A DNA stretch of 64,000 nt. Source: an uncultured Alteromonadaceae bacterium (lineage in GTDB: Bacteria > Pseudomonadota > Gammaproteobacteria > Enterobacterales > Alteromonadaceae). Positions 36,682 through 46,372 of the stretch are shown piece after piece (the stretch's first letter is position 1; every line of letters starts with the position of its first letter). Made by a program: the position numbers and the translations under genes. Under the pieces are notes generated by a model. That model ran no database searches and was not told where the DNA came from. It saw only the letters and a program-made list of their open reading frames with translations. The DNA is taken from NCBI GenBank assembly GCA_947501935.1, contig CANMXU010000004.1:186001-250000 (forward strand). The letters run 5' to 3'.

Positions 36682-37128
36682 TTATGCGTTTAACTGAGCT
36701 CTAACTTGGCCGCTAACTGCGCCCATATCGGCTTTGCCTTGCATAATAGGTTTAAGTACAGCCATTACCTTGCCCATGTCAGCCATTGAGGCGGCACCGG
36801 TATCAGTAATTGCTTGTGAAATTAACAAACTAATTTCATCAGTACTTAAAGGTTGTGGTAAAAATTCTTCTAATACTACAACCTCAGCTGCCTCATTTGC
36901 TGCCATATCGTCACGGCCACCGTCGCTAAACATTTTGATAGATTCTTTACGCTGTTTAACCATTTTGGTAAACACCGCAATAACATTATCATCAGTTGCT
37001 TCAATTTTTTGGTCGATTTCGGCTTGCTTGATAGCAGATAACGCCATGCGGATAACACCAAGACGAACTTTGTCTTTGGCGCGCATAGCGTTTTTCATTT
37101 CATCTTTGAGTTGAACAAGTAGGCTCAT
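36682..37128 (-). CDS. yqeY: GatB/YqeY domain protein
   Basis: 148 residues. Begins SLLVQLKDEMKNAMRAKDK and contains RLGVIRMALSAIKQ and the DMGKVMAVLKP motif with C-terminal GAVSGQVRAQL, all typical of YqeY. The domain is related to the tRNA-binding tail of GatB, but its function in free form is not settled. It is commonly found between rpsU and dnaG in this order, as here, 40 bases after rpsU. Confidence 0.96.
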   Translation of the reverse strand: MSLLVQLKDEMKNAMRAKDKVRLGVIRMALSAIKQAEIDQKIEATDDNVIAVFTKMVKQRKESIKMFSDGGRDDMAANEAAEVVVLEEFLPQPLSTDEISLLISQAITDTGAASMADMGKVMAVLKPIMQGKADMGAVSGQVRAQLNA

Positions 37129-37168
37129 TTATTTAGATCCTAAAACTCAAATACTTACTAAGGTAATC

Positions 37169-37384
37169 TTAGTACATGCGAACGCGACGAGCGTTCTCAC
37201 GAGAAACTTTTTTAGCGGCACGTTTAACAGCGGCTGCTTTCTTACGCTTACGTTCCCAAGTTGGTTTTTCATATGATTCGCGACGACGAACTTCTGAAAG
37301 GATACCTGCTTTTTCACATGAACGTTTAAAACGACGTAGTGCTACGTCAAATGGTTCGTTTTCTCTAACTTTAATTACTGGCAT
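37169..37384 (-). CDS. rpsU: 30S ribosomal protein S21
   Basis: 71 residues, the standard length. [21 protein letters not shown] at the start and a strongly basic tail rich in Arg/Lys ([14 protein letters not shown]) identify it. It helps recruit mRNA to the 30S subunit. First gene of the minus-strand cluster and divergent from tsaD, with a 226-base shared upstream region. Confidence 0.99.
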   Translation of the reverse strand: MPVIKVRENEPFDVALRRFKRSCEKAGILSEVRRRESYEKPTWERKRKKAAAVKRAAKKVSRENARRVRMY

Positions 37385-37610
37385 TGTGCCTCTTACCTTA
37401 GTATGTATCTATATAAATCGGTGAACAGCCTCAGCATTATTACCTGACCATCACCCGCTCTATTTAAAAATGGGTGACGTATTCTATAGTCAAGCCTATA
37501 GCAAAGTAAAGTTTTAATCGGTTTAAGGTGGAGAATTATTACAATGACAGGTAAAATCGCCGCCTTATTCAGTACAAATCTATTTATTAGCGCGAGTTTT
37601 AGGATTATTT

Positions 37611-38660
37611 ATGCGAATTTTGGGTATCGAAACCTCTTGTGATGAAACCGGTATTGCTATTTATGATGACGGCCAAGGTGATTTGCCTGCCGGCATTGTA
37701 GCTCATCGCTTATATAGTCAAATTGCGGTGCATGCAGATTACGGCGGGGTAGTACCAGAATTAGCGTCACGAGATCATGTTCGTAAAACCATTCCTTTAA
37801 TAAAAGAAGTCTTAAGCGAGGCAAACCTTACACCGCAAGACCTAGATGGCGTTGCTTATACTGCAGGTCCGGGTTTAGTGGGCGCGTTATTAGTTGGCTG
37901 TTCAATTGGGCGCAGTTTAGCTTATGGCTGGAATTTACCTGCCGTGCCTGTACATCATATGGAAGGGCATTTGTTAGCGCCAATGTTAGAAGAGAATGTG
38001 CCTGAATTTCCTTTTGTTGCTTTATTAGTTTCTGGTGGCCATACCATGTTAGTACGTGTTGACGGTATTGGTCAGTATGAAATGTTGGGTGAATCAGTGG
38101 ATGATGCCGCCGGCGAAGCTTTTGATAAAACCGCAAAATTACTAGGTTTAGATTATCCTGGTGGTCCAGTGCTCGCTAAAATGGCTGAAAATGGCCGAGC
38201 AGGGCAATATGCCTTTCCACGGCCAATGACTAATCGTCCGGGGTTAAATTTTAGTTTTAGTGGCTTAAAAACCTTTGCTGCCAATACTATTCATAAAGAA
38301 AATAAATTGATTGAAAATGATGAGCAGCGGGTGCAAGTTCATGCCGATATTGCTTATGCCTTTCAAGAAGCGGTAGTTGATACCTTAGCAATAAAATGCA
38401 AACGAGCTTTAGAGCAATGTAAATTAAAACGCTTGGTTATTGCCGGTGGGGTTAGTGCGAATACGGCATTACGTGAGAAGTTAACCGTGATCACCAAAAA
38501 GCTTGGCGGCGAAGTATTTTATCCGCGTCCTGAATTTTGTACCGATAATGGCGCGATGATAGCCTATGCGGGGTTGCAGCGTTTGAAAGCGGGTACTGAT
38601 ACCGATTTAACTTTTAAAGCGACGCCACGCTGGCCACTTGATACTTTAGCGGCGATATAA
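37611..38660 (+). CDS. tsaD: tRNA N6-adenosine threonylcarbamoyltransferase TsaD
   Basis: 349 residues. [19 protein letters not shown] at the start, the metal-binding [17 protein letters not shown], and the C-terminal [11 protein letters not shown] and CTDNGAMIA are all diagnostic for TsaD (YgjD/Gcp). It transfers the threonylcarbamoyl group to A37 of ANN-decoding tRNAs together with TsaB/TsaE, which are not in the window. Divergent from rpsU, the same arrangement as in E. coli. Confidence 0.99.
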   Translation: MRILGIETSCDETGIAIYDDGQGDLPAGIVAHRLYSQIAVHADYGGVVPELASRDHVRKTIPLIKEVLSEANLTPQDLDGVAYTAGPGLVGALLVGCSIGRSLAYGWNLPAVPVHHMEGHLLAPMLEENVPEFPFVALLVSGGHTMLVRVDGIGQYEMLGESVDDAAGEAFDKTAKLLGLDYPGGPVLAKMAENGRAGQYAFPRPMTNRPGLNFSFSGLKTFAANTIHKENKLIENDEQRVQVHADIAYAFQEAVVDTLAIKCKRALEQCKLKRLVIAGGVSANTALREKLTVITKKLGGEVFYPRPEFCTDNGAMIAYAGLQRLKAGTDTDLTFKATPRWPLDTLAAI

Positions 38661-38718
38661 ACGCGGGTCTAAAGTTTAATTCAGTATTCATGGGTGTTTA
38701 AAATGCTATTTATTTTTT

Positions 38719-38766
38719 AAGTAGCTTAAATAGCTTAAGTAGAAATTATGACTGCTTAAGCTACTT
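38719..38766. other. Hairpin between convergent tsaD and plsY
   Basis: AAGTAGCTTAA (38719-38729) pairs with TTAAGCTACTT (38756-38766), 11 perfect base pairs, with a third partial copy TAGCTTAAGTAG inside the loop. No T-run follows on either strand, so terminator activity is uncertain. Confidence 0.45.
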
Positions 38767-38805
38767 CTGAACCATCATTCAGCAAGCTAGTTAGTATGAT
38801 TGGCA

Positions 38806-39411
38806 TTAATCTTTTTTTGAATAAGACTTAGAAGATATTTTACTCTCGTTGCCTTTAAGTAGCCTAACAATATTGTCTTTATGGCGGAAAATCACCAGCC
38901 CTGAAATCATCAGTACTGATAATACATATTCTGGCTTAATTAAAAAGGTATAAAGGGGCGCTAACGATACCGTTACTATTGCAGCTAAACTAGAATAGCG
39001 TGTAGTTTTAGCGACTAGCAGCCAAGTAATAATCAACAAAGCGCCTAAATCTAAACCAATCGGTAATAACACCCCAAAAGCTGTCGCTACGGCCTTGCCA
39101 CCTTGAAAGTGGAAAAAAACTGGATACATATGCCCTAAACATGCGGCAATAGCAATAACACCTAAATACAGTGGTTCAATACCTAAGAAGTAGCCTCCCC
39201 AAACGGGAATGGTGCCTTTTAAAACATCAAAGAATAGTACTAAAGCGGCAAGGTATTTATTGCCGAGCCTAAGTACATTGGTTGCGCCGGGGTTTTTTGA
39301 ACCAACGGTGCGAGGATCTGGTAAATGTAAAACCTTGCACAGCAAAATAGCACTCGATATCGAGCCAAATAAATAGGCTAATACAGTCATCACGAGTGTT
39401 GTCATTAACAT
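38806..39411 (-). CDS. plsY: Acyl-phosphate:glycerol-3-phosphate acyltransferase PlsY
   Basis: 201 residues with about five membrane segments. Conserved motifs: [10 protein letters not shown], the NPGATNVLR phosphate loop and [15 protein letters not shown]. PlsY starts membrane phospholipid synthesis by acylating glycerol-3-phosphate in the inner membrane. Two possible ATG starts lie two codons apart; the outer one is given. Convergent with tsaD and divergent from folB. Confidence 0.98.
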   Translation of the reverse strand: MLMTTLVMTVLAYLFGSISSAILLCKVLHLPDPRTVGSKNPGATNVLRLGNKYLAALVLFFDVLKGTIPVWGGYFLGIEPLYLGVIAIAACLGHMYPVFFHFQGGKAVATAFGVLLPIGLDLGALLIITWLLVAKTTRYSSLAAIVTVSLAPLYTFLIKPEYVLSVLMISGLVIFRHKDNIVRLLKGNESKISSKSYSKKD

Positions 39412-39621
39412 GAGTGCTTCTTTTTCCTTGAGTCGACACTAAATTGTCAAATTTCAAATATTTTATAATTGTATCGCTTACTTAGCTAGTTTTTCTAGGG
39501 CTTGGCAGGTAAACTCGCCATTTATTTTATAAATTGTTGGTCAACTTTACTGATTAACGGTGTATTTATCGCCATAAGATCACGTTTTACCAGCAGGTAT
39601 TAGTCGTAAAAGGGTAACGAA

Positions 39622-39975
39622 ATGGATAAGGTTTTTATCAAAGGGCTCAATATCCAAACCACCATTGGTTTTTTTCAATGGGAAAAAGAGATCAAGCAAA
39701 CCTTAGTGATTGACGTTGAAATGGGCTGGAATACGGCACAAGCGGCGGAAAATGACGAGCTTGCTAAAACCCTTGATTATGCCCAAATATCAGAGGGTAT
39801 TGCCGAGTTTGCTAATGCTAATCCGGTTGACTTAATTGAAACCTTGGCTGAACGTTTAGCTGCACATTTAATGGCAAGGTATCATATTCCATGGTTGAAA
39901 TTGAGTGTAGGTAAACCTGGTGCTGTGCATAATGCGCAAACAGTTGGTGTTGAAATTGAGCGTGGACAGCGCTAA
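39622..39975 (+). CDS. folB: Dihydroneopterin aldolase
   Basis: 117 residues. MDKVFIKGLNIQTTIGFFQWE opens the protein, with the conserved glutamate in GFFQWEKE, DYAQISEGI in the middle and LSVGKPGAV near the end. FolB splits dihydroneopterin into hydroxymethyl-dihydropterin and glycolaldehyde in folate synthesis. It is followed after 2 bases by folK, which uses its product. Confidence 0.97.
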   Translation: MDKVFIKGLNIQTTIGFFQWEKEIKQTLVIDVEMGWNTAQAAENDELAKTLDYAQISEGIAEFANANPVDLIETLAERLAAHLMARYHIPWLKLSVGKPGAVHNAQTVGVEIERGQR

Positions 39976-39977
39976 TT

Positions 39978-40475
39978 ATGGCGCAAATTTATATCTCGTT
40001 AGGCACTAATATTAATCGCGAACATTATTTGTTGGCGGGCTTAACTGCGCTACAACAAGCCTTTGGTGAATTAACTTTATCGTCACTATTTGAAAGTGAA
40101 CCGGTCGGTTTTTCAGGTGATGCATTTTACAATATGGTGATTGGCGCTAATACCGCTGCAACTGTTGAGCAAGTCGTTAGCATTATGCGCGACATTGAAT
40201 ATGCCCATGGCCGCGAGCTTAATGCGCAAAAGTTTAGTTCGCGTACGCTTGATTTAGACTTACTGCTTTATAACAGCGCCATCTTAACTACGCCTGCGAT
40301 TATTCCTCGCGCTGAAATTACTACCAGTGCTTTTGTCTTATGGCCATTGGCCGAACTAGCCGCGAACTTTATTCATCCGCAATTAAATCAAACCATTAGC
40401 GAGCTTTGGCAAGGGTTTGACAAAAACAGTCAACAACTAAGGAAAGTACCATTTACTTGGCCGGCAACACACTAG
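39978..40475 (+). CDS. folK: 2-amino-4-hydroxy-6-hydroxymethyldihydropteridine pyrophosphokinase
   Basis: 165 residues. YISLGTNINREHYL at the start, FESEPVGFSGDAFYNMV, and the metal/ATP site SRTLDLDLLLY with IPRAEITTSAFVLWPLAEL identify HPPK. It transfers pyrophosphate from ATP to the pterin made by FolB. It is probably translated together with folB and read in one transcript with uppP 39 bases downstream. Confidence 0.97.
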   Translation: MAQIYISLGTNINREHYLLAGLTALQQAFGELTLSSLFESEPVGFSGDAFYNMVIGANTAATVEQVVSIMRDIEYAHGRELNAQKFSSRTLDLDLLLYNSAILTTPAIIPRAEITTSAFVLWPLAELAANFIHPQLNQTISELWQGFDKNSQQLRKVPFTWPATH

Positions 40476-40514
40476 CCAAATAAAGGTAATTATTAAAAAG
40501 GTTATAAGAAAAAT

Positions 40515-41342
40515 ATGAGCACTATTGAAATTTTCATTTTGGCATTAATTCAAGGGTTAACTGAATTTTTACCTATTTCGAGCTCGGCACATTTAATTTT
40601 ACCGTCAGCTATTTTAGGTTGGAACGACCAAGGATTAGCTTTTGATGTTGCCGTACATGTTGGCACCTTGTTAGCGGTTGCGCTGTATTTTCGCAAAGAA
40701 ATTGGCAGCATGTCGGTTGCTTGGTTTGGCACCGTTGGTATTGGCCCTGAAAAAAATAATAACAGTTTTGATGGAAAACTGGCTTGGTGGATTATACTCG
40801 CGACCATTCCCGCTGGTTTGTTTGGTTTATTAGGTAAAGACATTATTGAAGCGCATTTACGCTCAGCTTTAGTTATTGCTGCAACCACGTTGTTGTTTGG
40901 CGTATTACTGGGCTTTGCCGATATTCTTGCTGGAAAAAGAACAGCGCAAGAAAATAAAACCATTGAAAAAATTGGTTTTAAAGGCGCGATGATTATTGGC
41001 CTTGCGCAAGCGGTAGCGCTAATTCCGGGCACTTCGCGTTCGGGTATTACTATGACCGCCGGTTTAATGTTGGGCTTAAGTCGCGACAATGCTGCACGCT
41101 TCTCGTTTTTATTATCTATTCCAGCTATTGCGATGGCGGGTAGTTATTTAACTTTAAAACTTATTACCTCGATGGAGCCAGTTGACTGGCAAGCGATTGG
41201 TTTAGGTAGCATATTAGCCTTCGTTAGCGCCTATGCCTGTATTCATTACTTTTTAATTTTAGTGAATAAGCTCGGCATGATGCCGTTTGTTATCTACCGT
41301 TTAGTTTTAGGTTTTGGTTTGCTTTATTTTCTATACGGATAA
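40515..41342 (+). CDS. uppP: Undecaprenyl-diphosphatase
   Basis: 275 residues, all-helical membrane protein. The two conserved motifs of the BacA/UppP family are present: [15 protein letters not shown] near the N terminus and [20 protein letters not shown] in the middle. The enzyme dephosphorylates undecaprenyl diphosphate to recycle the lipid carrier for peptidoglycan and O-antigen, and overexpression is linked to bacitracin resistance. Confidence 0.98.
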   Translation: MSTIEIFILALIQGLTEFLPISSSAHLILPSAILGWNDQGLAFDVAVHVGTLLAVALYFRKEIGSMSVAWFGTVGIGPEKNNNSFDGKLAWWIILATIPAGLFGLLGKDIIEAHLRSALVIAATTLLFGVLLGFADILAGKRTAQENKTIEKIGFKGAMIIGLAQAVALIPGTSRSGITMTAGLMLGLSRDNAARFSFLLSIPAIAMAGSYLTLKLITSMEPVDWQAIGLGSILAFVSAYACIHYFLILVNKLGMMPFVIYRLVLGFGLLYFLYG

Positions 41343-41448
41343 ACTTTATCAACCGCGACGGGTTAAATTAACGCGTTATGCTTGTAACTTAGCGCTTTTG
41401 TCCCAAAATAGTTAAGTAAGTAATAAATTTAAGAAATTGGAAACTGCT

Positions 41449-42297
41449 TTGAATACACATGTTGTCGAAATCACCTTAGAAAATTTTCAACAAATCGCCA
41501 TCGAAGAATCAAAAAATAAATTAGTATTAATTGATTTTTGGGCTGAGCAAATTCCTGAAAGTGTTGAGTTAAAAGACAAACTCGCCTTTGCCTTAGCAGG
41601 TAAAGAAGATGTGATGTTATTGGCAACGGTTGATTGTCAAACGCAGCAGCAAATTGCGCAGCAGTTTGGCTTACAATCGCTTCCTACCGCCATTATTTTA
41701 AAAGATGGCCAACCCATTGATGGTGTTTCAGGCCCATTAACTGATGAAGCAATAAAAACCTTTTTAGAAAAACATTTACCCAAAGCAGAAGATGATTTAC
41801 TTGCCCAAGCAAGGCAGCTTATTGGTGAGAATAATATCAATGAAGCCTTTGCTGCAATCTCTCAGGCTTATCAGTTAGACAATAGCCGAGCCGATATTAA
41901 ACTCACTTTAGCTGAAGTTTACATTCAAACCGGAAAGCTCACTGAAGCTGAAGAATTACTGGCTACTATCACCATGGTTGATCAAGACAGCCATTATCAA
42001 GCGGTGATGGCAAAATTAGAATTAGCCAACCAAGCGGCCGACTCTCCTGAAATTCAAGCATTAGAAACCCAGTTAGCGAGTGATCCTGACAATGTTACCT
42101 TGCAGCAGCAATTGGCTGCACAGTACAACCAAGTAAACCGTAACGAGGAAGCGTTAGCGATACTGTTTCGTTTAATGCAAAAAGACCGCTCCGACGCTGA
42201 AAGTAAAACCTTATTGCTTGATATTTTAAAAGCTTTACCTGACGGCGATCCATTAGCCACTAAATATCGTCGTAAGCTTTATACCTTAATGTATTAG
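41449..42297 (+). CDS. Thioredoxin-fold TPR protein of the YbbN/CnoX type, without CxxC
   Basis: About 282 residues. No ATG fits; TTG at 41449 is preferred with GGA at 41438-41440, and another TTG at 41437 is possible. The N-terminal ~105 residues are thioredoxin-like (LVLIDFWAE, QFGLQSLPTAIILKDGQPIDG), but the active-site CxxC is replaced by a cysteine-free AEQIPES. TPR-like helices follow (AEVYIQTGKLTEAEELL, YNQVNRNEEALAIL). E. coli YbbN is a chaperone-like holdase working with DnaK/GroEL. With no active-site cysteines, redox chemistry is excluded and a holdase/adaptor role is more plausible. Confidence 0.88.
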   Translation: MNTHVVEITLENFQQIAIEESKNKLVLIDFWAEQIPESVELKDKLAFALAGKEDVMLLATVDCQTQQQIAQQFGLQSLPTAIILKDGQPIDGVSGPLTDEAIKTFLEKHLPKAEDDLLAQARQLIGENNINEAFAAISQAYQLDNSRADIKLTLAEVYIQTGKLTEAEELLATITMVDQDSHYQAVMAKLELANQAADSPEIQALETQLASDPDNVTLQQQLAAQYNQVNRNEEALAILFRLMQKDRSDAESKTLLLDILKALPDGDPLATKYRRKLYTLMY

Positions 42298-42366
42298 GTC
42301 TCGTTTAAAATAAAATTCAATAACTTTGCTGAGCTAATTGTCTAAATTGGTTCAGTAATTTTTCAT

Positions 42367-42447
42367 TGTAGGTCGTACGTTAGTGCGACAAAACAGTACA
42401 AAAAATATTATCTTTAGCCGCTTTTTCGGAATGAATTCCGACCTACA
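42367..42447. repeat. Short MITE-like or REP-like element with terminal inverted repeats
   Basis: TGTAGGTCG (42367-42375) is the inverse of CGACCTACA (42439-42447). Inside are the small palindromes GTCG/GCGAC and TCGGAATGAATTCCGA. About 81 bases, no coding capacity, lying in a 286-base gap between the thioredoxin-fold gene and the sulfatase. Nothing else is seen in this gap. Confidence 0.65.
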
Positions 42448-42583
42448 TTTTAACTTGAGTTTCAATATAACCATTTATTATTCTGCTTTTATTATCTGAT
42501 CATTACGCCTTTGAGCTTTTCCAGACTCTTTATCTTTAATTACTACTAACTCATGATTTTAATTGGATAATGGATATCACTTT

Positions 42584-43972
42584 ATGATCTCAAGAAAACT
42601 ACGTTTTTACTGTGCGAGTGTCGCGCTAAGTCTTATTACCTATGCTGCCAATAGTATGGAAATTCGTCCCAATGTTATCGTGATTTTAGCGGATGACTTA
42701 GGCTATGCAGACGTTGGCTATCATAACAGTAGCCAAGATATACAAACTCCCAATATCGACCGTTTAGCCAAAAGTGGCGTTGCGTTTACTGACGGCTATT
42801 CAACCGCGCCAGTTTGTGGGCCGTCACGCATTGGCTTGATCACCGGTCGTTATCAGCAACGTTTTGGTTACCATGACAATATTGGCCCTTTTGTGCGCGA
42901 TAAAAATATCGTACAAGGTTTGCCAATGGAGATAAAAACTGCGGGCGATGTATTTAAAGCAATGGGCTATAGCACAGGCATGGTGGGTAAATGGCATGAC
43001 GGCGACGAAATGAAATTTTGGCCTCATCACCGTGGCTTTGATGAATTCTATGGTTTTAATAATGGCGCTGCTGGATATTTTATTGGCAAAGAAAATAATG
43101 AAAAAGCTAAAAGTAAACCTTGGGGCTCTATTCATCGTAACGATGTTTTAGTAGCAGACTTTGATGAATACCTTACCGATGCTTTTGGGCGTGAGTCGGT
43201 TGAATATATTGAGCGCCATAAAAATGAACCGTTCTTTTTATATGTTTCTTTTAATGCGGTACATGGGCCGTTGCAAGCGCGTCAGCAAGACTTAAAGCGC
43301 TTTAAGCATATCGAAAATGAAAAGCGTCGTACCGTGGTCGCAATGAATTACAACATGGATGAAAACATCGGTAAAATTCTCGACACTCTAAAAGCTAACC
43401 AGCTTGAGCAAAATACCATTATATTCTTTTTGTCTGATAATGGTGGCAAGCTCAAAGGCAATTACTCGTATAATTTGCCGTTACGCGGTGAGAAAAACTA
43501 TTTGTGGGACGGCGGTGTTCGAGTACCGTTTGCTGTAACTTGGCCAGGGCATATTCCTGCAGGTCAAACTTTATCAGAGCCAGTGATTTCTATTGATATT
43601 TTAGCTACAGCAATTGCGGCTAGCGGTAAAAAGGCTGACGCCAAATTAAAACTTGATGGTGTGAATTTATTGCCTTATTTAACTACTGAGCAAAAAGCTT
43701 TAGATAATCGCTATATCTTTTGGGCGAATAATAACAGCTGGTCGATACGTAATCGTGACTGGAAATTAATTAATAACAAAGGTAAAGAAGCACTTTTTCA
43801 TATCAGCGTTGATATCAGCGAAAAGAAAAACCTTATTCGTACTAAGCCGGAAATTGCCGAGCAGTTACGTAAGCAACACCAAGCTTGGACACAGCAAAAT
43901 GAGAAGCCTCGCTGGGGTTGGGGTAAGCAAAAAGGCTTGCCGCATAAAATAGGTTATCGCGGCAAACATTAG
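42584..43972 (+). CDS. Sulfatase (S1 family), exported
   Basis: 462 residues from the ATG at 42584; an in-frame TTG upstream is less likely. A signal peptide (CASVALSLITYAANS) precedes RPNVIVILADDLGYADVGY, the metal-binding start of S1 sulfatases. Cys78 in VCGPSRIGLITGR would be converted to formylglycine, and KWHDG, FLSDNGG and GGVRVPF complete the active site. The maturase is not in the window. The gene stands alone between housekeeping genes and a TonB receptor; the substrate may be a sulfated polysaccharide from algae but cannot be read from sequence. Confidence 0.95.
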   Translation: MISRKLRFYCASVALSLITYAANSMEIRPNVIVILADDLGYADVGYHNSSQDIQTPNIDRLAKSGVAFTDGYSTAPVCGPSRIGLITGRYQQRFGYHDNIGPFVRDKNIVQGLPMEIKTAGDVFKAMGYSTGMVGKWHDGDEMKFWPHHRGFDEFYGFNNGAAGYFIGKENNEKAKSKPWGSIHRNDVLVADFDEYLTDAFGRESVEYIERHKNEPFFLYVSFNAVHGPLQARQQDLKRFKHIENEKRRTVVAMNYNMDENIGKILDTLKANQLEQNTIIFFLSDNGGKLKGNYSYNLPLRGEKNYLWDGGVRVPFAVTWPGHIPAGQTLSEPVISIDILATAIAASGKKADAKLKLDGVNLLPYLTTEQKALDNRYIFWANNNSWSIRNRDWKLINNKGKEALFHISVDISEKKNLIRTKPEIAEQLRKQHQAWTQQNEKPRWGWGKQKGLPHKIGYRGKH

Positions 43973-44004
43973 CGTTAGTTATTGGCCGAAACGATAAGCA
44001 ATAA

Positions 44005-44034
44005 AAAAGGCAAACACCTAAGTGTTTGCCTTTT
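44005..44034. terminator. Bidirectional terminator between the sulfatase and the siderophore receptor
   Basis: AAAAGGCAAACAC (44005-44017) pairs with GTGTTTGCCTTTT (44022-44034) around a 4-base loop. T-runs arise on both strands, as expected between these convergent genes. Confidence 0.88.
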
Positions 44035-44080
44035 CATATTAATTCCCCCGCTCTAAAAGCTTGCTTATTGCATTAAGCCA

Positions 44081-46168
44081 CTAGAAAGGTAATTGCACGG
44101 CAAAACGATAACTTACGCCTTCAGCTATGGTCACGTTAGAGTAATCGCCACCGGCTAAGTAATCTTTATCGAGCAAGTTTTGCACATTAAAACGGAAGTT
44201 CACTTCTTGATTATTAATACTCGCTTGGTAGGTTGCGCCAACATCAATACGGGTATAAGCATCTTTTACTATGGTGTTGTTAATATCGGCATATCGATCA
44301 CCTTCATAAAATACACCGGCGTTAAAGGCGATACTTTCACTAACTTCATAACGTGACCAAAGTGAAGCTGACCACTTAGGTACATCTACTGGCGTATTGC
44401 CTGAAAATTCGCCATTGTCTTGACCATATTCAGCGTCTAAGTTCATCACTGAGGCCATAATAAATAATCGGTCGTTTATAGAACCTTGCGCGCCAAGTTC
44501 AAAACCTTGGTGGCGTTGCTCGCCGGCTTGTCTGGTAATGGTTTGATAATCACCACTACCTGTATATTCTTCACTGACCAGCATGCCTTCTTTGGTGATA
44601 TCAAATACCGCTGCAGTTAATAACATGCGCTCATCAAATAATTGCCATTTAACGCCTACTTCGAATTGCTTTGAGGTCATCGCATCTATGTCCATGCCAT
44701 AGTTAGCATCTTCTTCATCAATGATAATATCTGTGCTTTGTGGTTCAAAGCCTTCGGTATAGCTGGCGTAAATTGTTGAACTGTCATTAGGATGAAACAG
44801 CACACCAGCTTTTGGTAAAAACGAAGTATTGTCGGCACCGTCTTTATTTTGTACATCATATCTGCCGCCAAATGATACTTGCCAGTAGTCATTTATAGTC
44901 ACTAAATCTTGAAAGTACATGCCGTAATAGTTGTATTCAGTAACCGCCAAACTCGTGTCGTCTTGATAGCTAATATTGGGCATGTTTGGTTCCATGTCGC
45001 CATTGCTGAAATCAAAAGACTCGCCGGTAACTTTTAATTGCCCGTAATAATAATCAAGGCCATTTGCACCTATAAGTAATTGATGATTCATACCTGCTAA
45101 TGTTAAGTCGGCACTTAAATCAAGGTAGGCGGTTTTAAATTGCCAGTCATCGAAGCGGTCATAAGGGTTTGAGGTATAGGTACCGTCTTCAGATAATGAT
45201 TTATAACTTGGTGCCGACTCGAAACGTTGGCGCTCGAAGCTTTGCTGGTTATAGCCAAGTTTAAGATCCCACTGGCCATTTATTGCATATTCAACATCAA
45301 AACCGATATTTTGTACGGTAATGTCGGTAAATGCCCACGACATATCGCGAATGGTTTTGTTATCGCCAATAACATCGCCATTAACATCAAGCCAAGCGCC
45401 GGTATCAAGGCCGGCTTTATCATTAGTTTGATCGGCATGGAAACGTAGCAAAACATTGTCACTTACATCATAATCAAGCACGAAAGATCCTAATAAACGG
45501 TCACGTTGACGCTGCTCGCCATTTTGGTATTCACGCTCATAAATTTCATTTTGTTTTACCAGATTGCCGCGATACCTTAAACTTTCATCGTTGTTAAGTG
45601 CACCGCCTGCGTCTAAAGTAAAGCGGGTTGAACCTAAGTGGTCGAGATCAGCACCGACATTTAAAAAGCTGTTGTAGGTAGGTTTTTTAGTGACCATGTT
45701 CACTAAACCGCCTGGGGCTGATTGACCATATAAAATACTGGAAGGCCCCTTAATTACTTCAATATTTTCTAATGTTTCAATAGGTTGTTGGTAGTGTGAC
45801 CAATGTTGATGACCATCACGCAAATAACCATTATCTGAGCTTAAGTCAAAACCACGAATACTAAAGGTTTCTCGGTTACGTTGGCGTGACCCAGCTGATA
45901 AGCTGGCATCGTTTTGCAATACTTCACCTAATGTCGTGGCAAGTTGCTCAACGATTATGGTATTGGTGATCACCGTAACCGATTGTGCGGTTTCAATTAA
46001 CGGCACATCACCACGCATCGCACCACTGGCATCATCTACTTTATAGTTATTAAAATAACTACCTTTAACTTCGATAACTTCAATATTTTGTGCAGGTTTA
46101 TCATCTGCAAAACTATTCGCAGAGCTGAAAATTAAGCCCATGGCAATAACTAGAGGAGAGTACTTCAT
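44081..46168 (-). CDS. TonB-dependent siderophore receptor
   Basis: 695 residues. A signal peptide (LVIAMGLIFSSANSFA) is followed by a TonB-box-like IEVIEVKGSYF. The plug domain has PLIETAQSVTVI, FSIRGFDLSS, IEVIKGPSSILYGQSAPGGLVN; the barrel has SFGGRYDVQNK, IYASYTEGFEPQ and a Phe-terminal strand. The plug sequence is typical of ferric-siderophore receptors of the FhuA/FoxA/FpvA class. A Fur-box-like site lies upstream, so iron-repressed expression is likely. The siderophore cannot be named. Confidence 0.95.
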   Translation of the reverse strand: MKYSPLVIAMGLIFSSANSFADDKPAQNIEVIEVKGSYFNNYKVDDASGAMRGDVPLIETAQSVTVITNTIIVEQLATTLGEVLQNDASLSAGSRQRNRETFSIRGFDLSSDNGYLRDGHQHWSHYQQPIETLENIEVIKGPSSILYGQSAPGGLVNMVTKKPTYNSFLNVGADLDHLGSTRFTLDAGGALNNDESLRYRGNLVKQNEIYEREYQNGEQRQRDRLLGSFVLDYDVSDNVLLRFHADQTNDKAGLDTGAWLDVNGDVIGDNKTIRDMSWAFTDITVQNIGFDVEYAINGQWDLKLGYNQQSFERQRFESAPSYKSLSEDGTYTSNPYDRFDDWQFKTAYLDLSADLTLAGMNHQLLIGANGLDYYYGQLKVTGESFDFSNGDMEPNMPNISYQDDTSLAVTEYNYYGMYFQDLVTINDYWQVSFGGRYDVQNKDGADNTSFLPKAGVLFHPNDSSTIYASYTEGFEPQSTDIIIDEEDANYGMDIDAMTSKQFEVGVKWQLFDERMLLTAAVFDITKEGMLVSEEYTGSGDYQTITRQAGEQRHQGFELGAQGSINDRLFIMASVMNLDAEYGQDNGEFSGNTPVDVPKWSASLWSRYEVSESIAFNAGVFYEGDRYADINNTIVKDAYTRIDVGATYQASINNQEVNFRFNVQNLLDKDYLAGGDYSNVTIAEGVSYRFAVQLPF

Positions 46169-46220
46169 AAAAAAATCCGTTAGAGGAAAGCTGTATTGAT
46201 TAATTGTTGAGTATGTTAAT

Positions 46221-46239
46221 GATAATGATTCTCATTGAC
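46221..46239 (-). promoter_or_regulatory. Fur box upstream of the siderophore receptor
   Basis: GATAATGATTCTCATTGAC closely resembles the 19-base Fur consensus of GATAAT-type inverted repeats. It begins 53 bases upstream of the receptor start and could cover the promoter. Confidence 0.82.
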
Positions 46240-46336
46240 TAGTAACGAATTGTAATCAAGCTGGTGATGAAGTACTTTTTCTGTCGATGATGTTTTTTAG
46301 GGAAATGAAAGTAGCTGTAGATTAGCTTTAACAAAA

Positions 46337-46354
46337 GGCGAGAAAGTTCCCGCC
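46337..46354 (-). terminator. Weak terminator candidate of msrA
   Basis: GGCG (46337-46340) pairs with CGCC (46351-46354) with one more internal pair. On the minus strand TTTTG follows. The stem is short, so the call is tentative. Confidence 0.35.
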
Positions 46355-46372
46355 CTAAAATTGCTATTAACG

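Noticed and set aside
40550..41089. Long antisense open frame (about 179 codons) opposite uppP
   Set aside because: It mirrors the codons of uppP, has no ribosome site and its translation shows no domain; uppP itself is certain.
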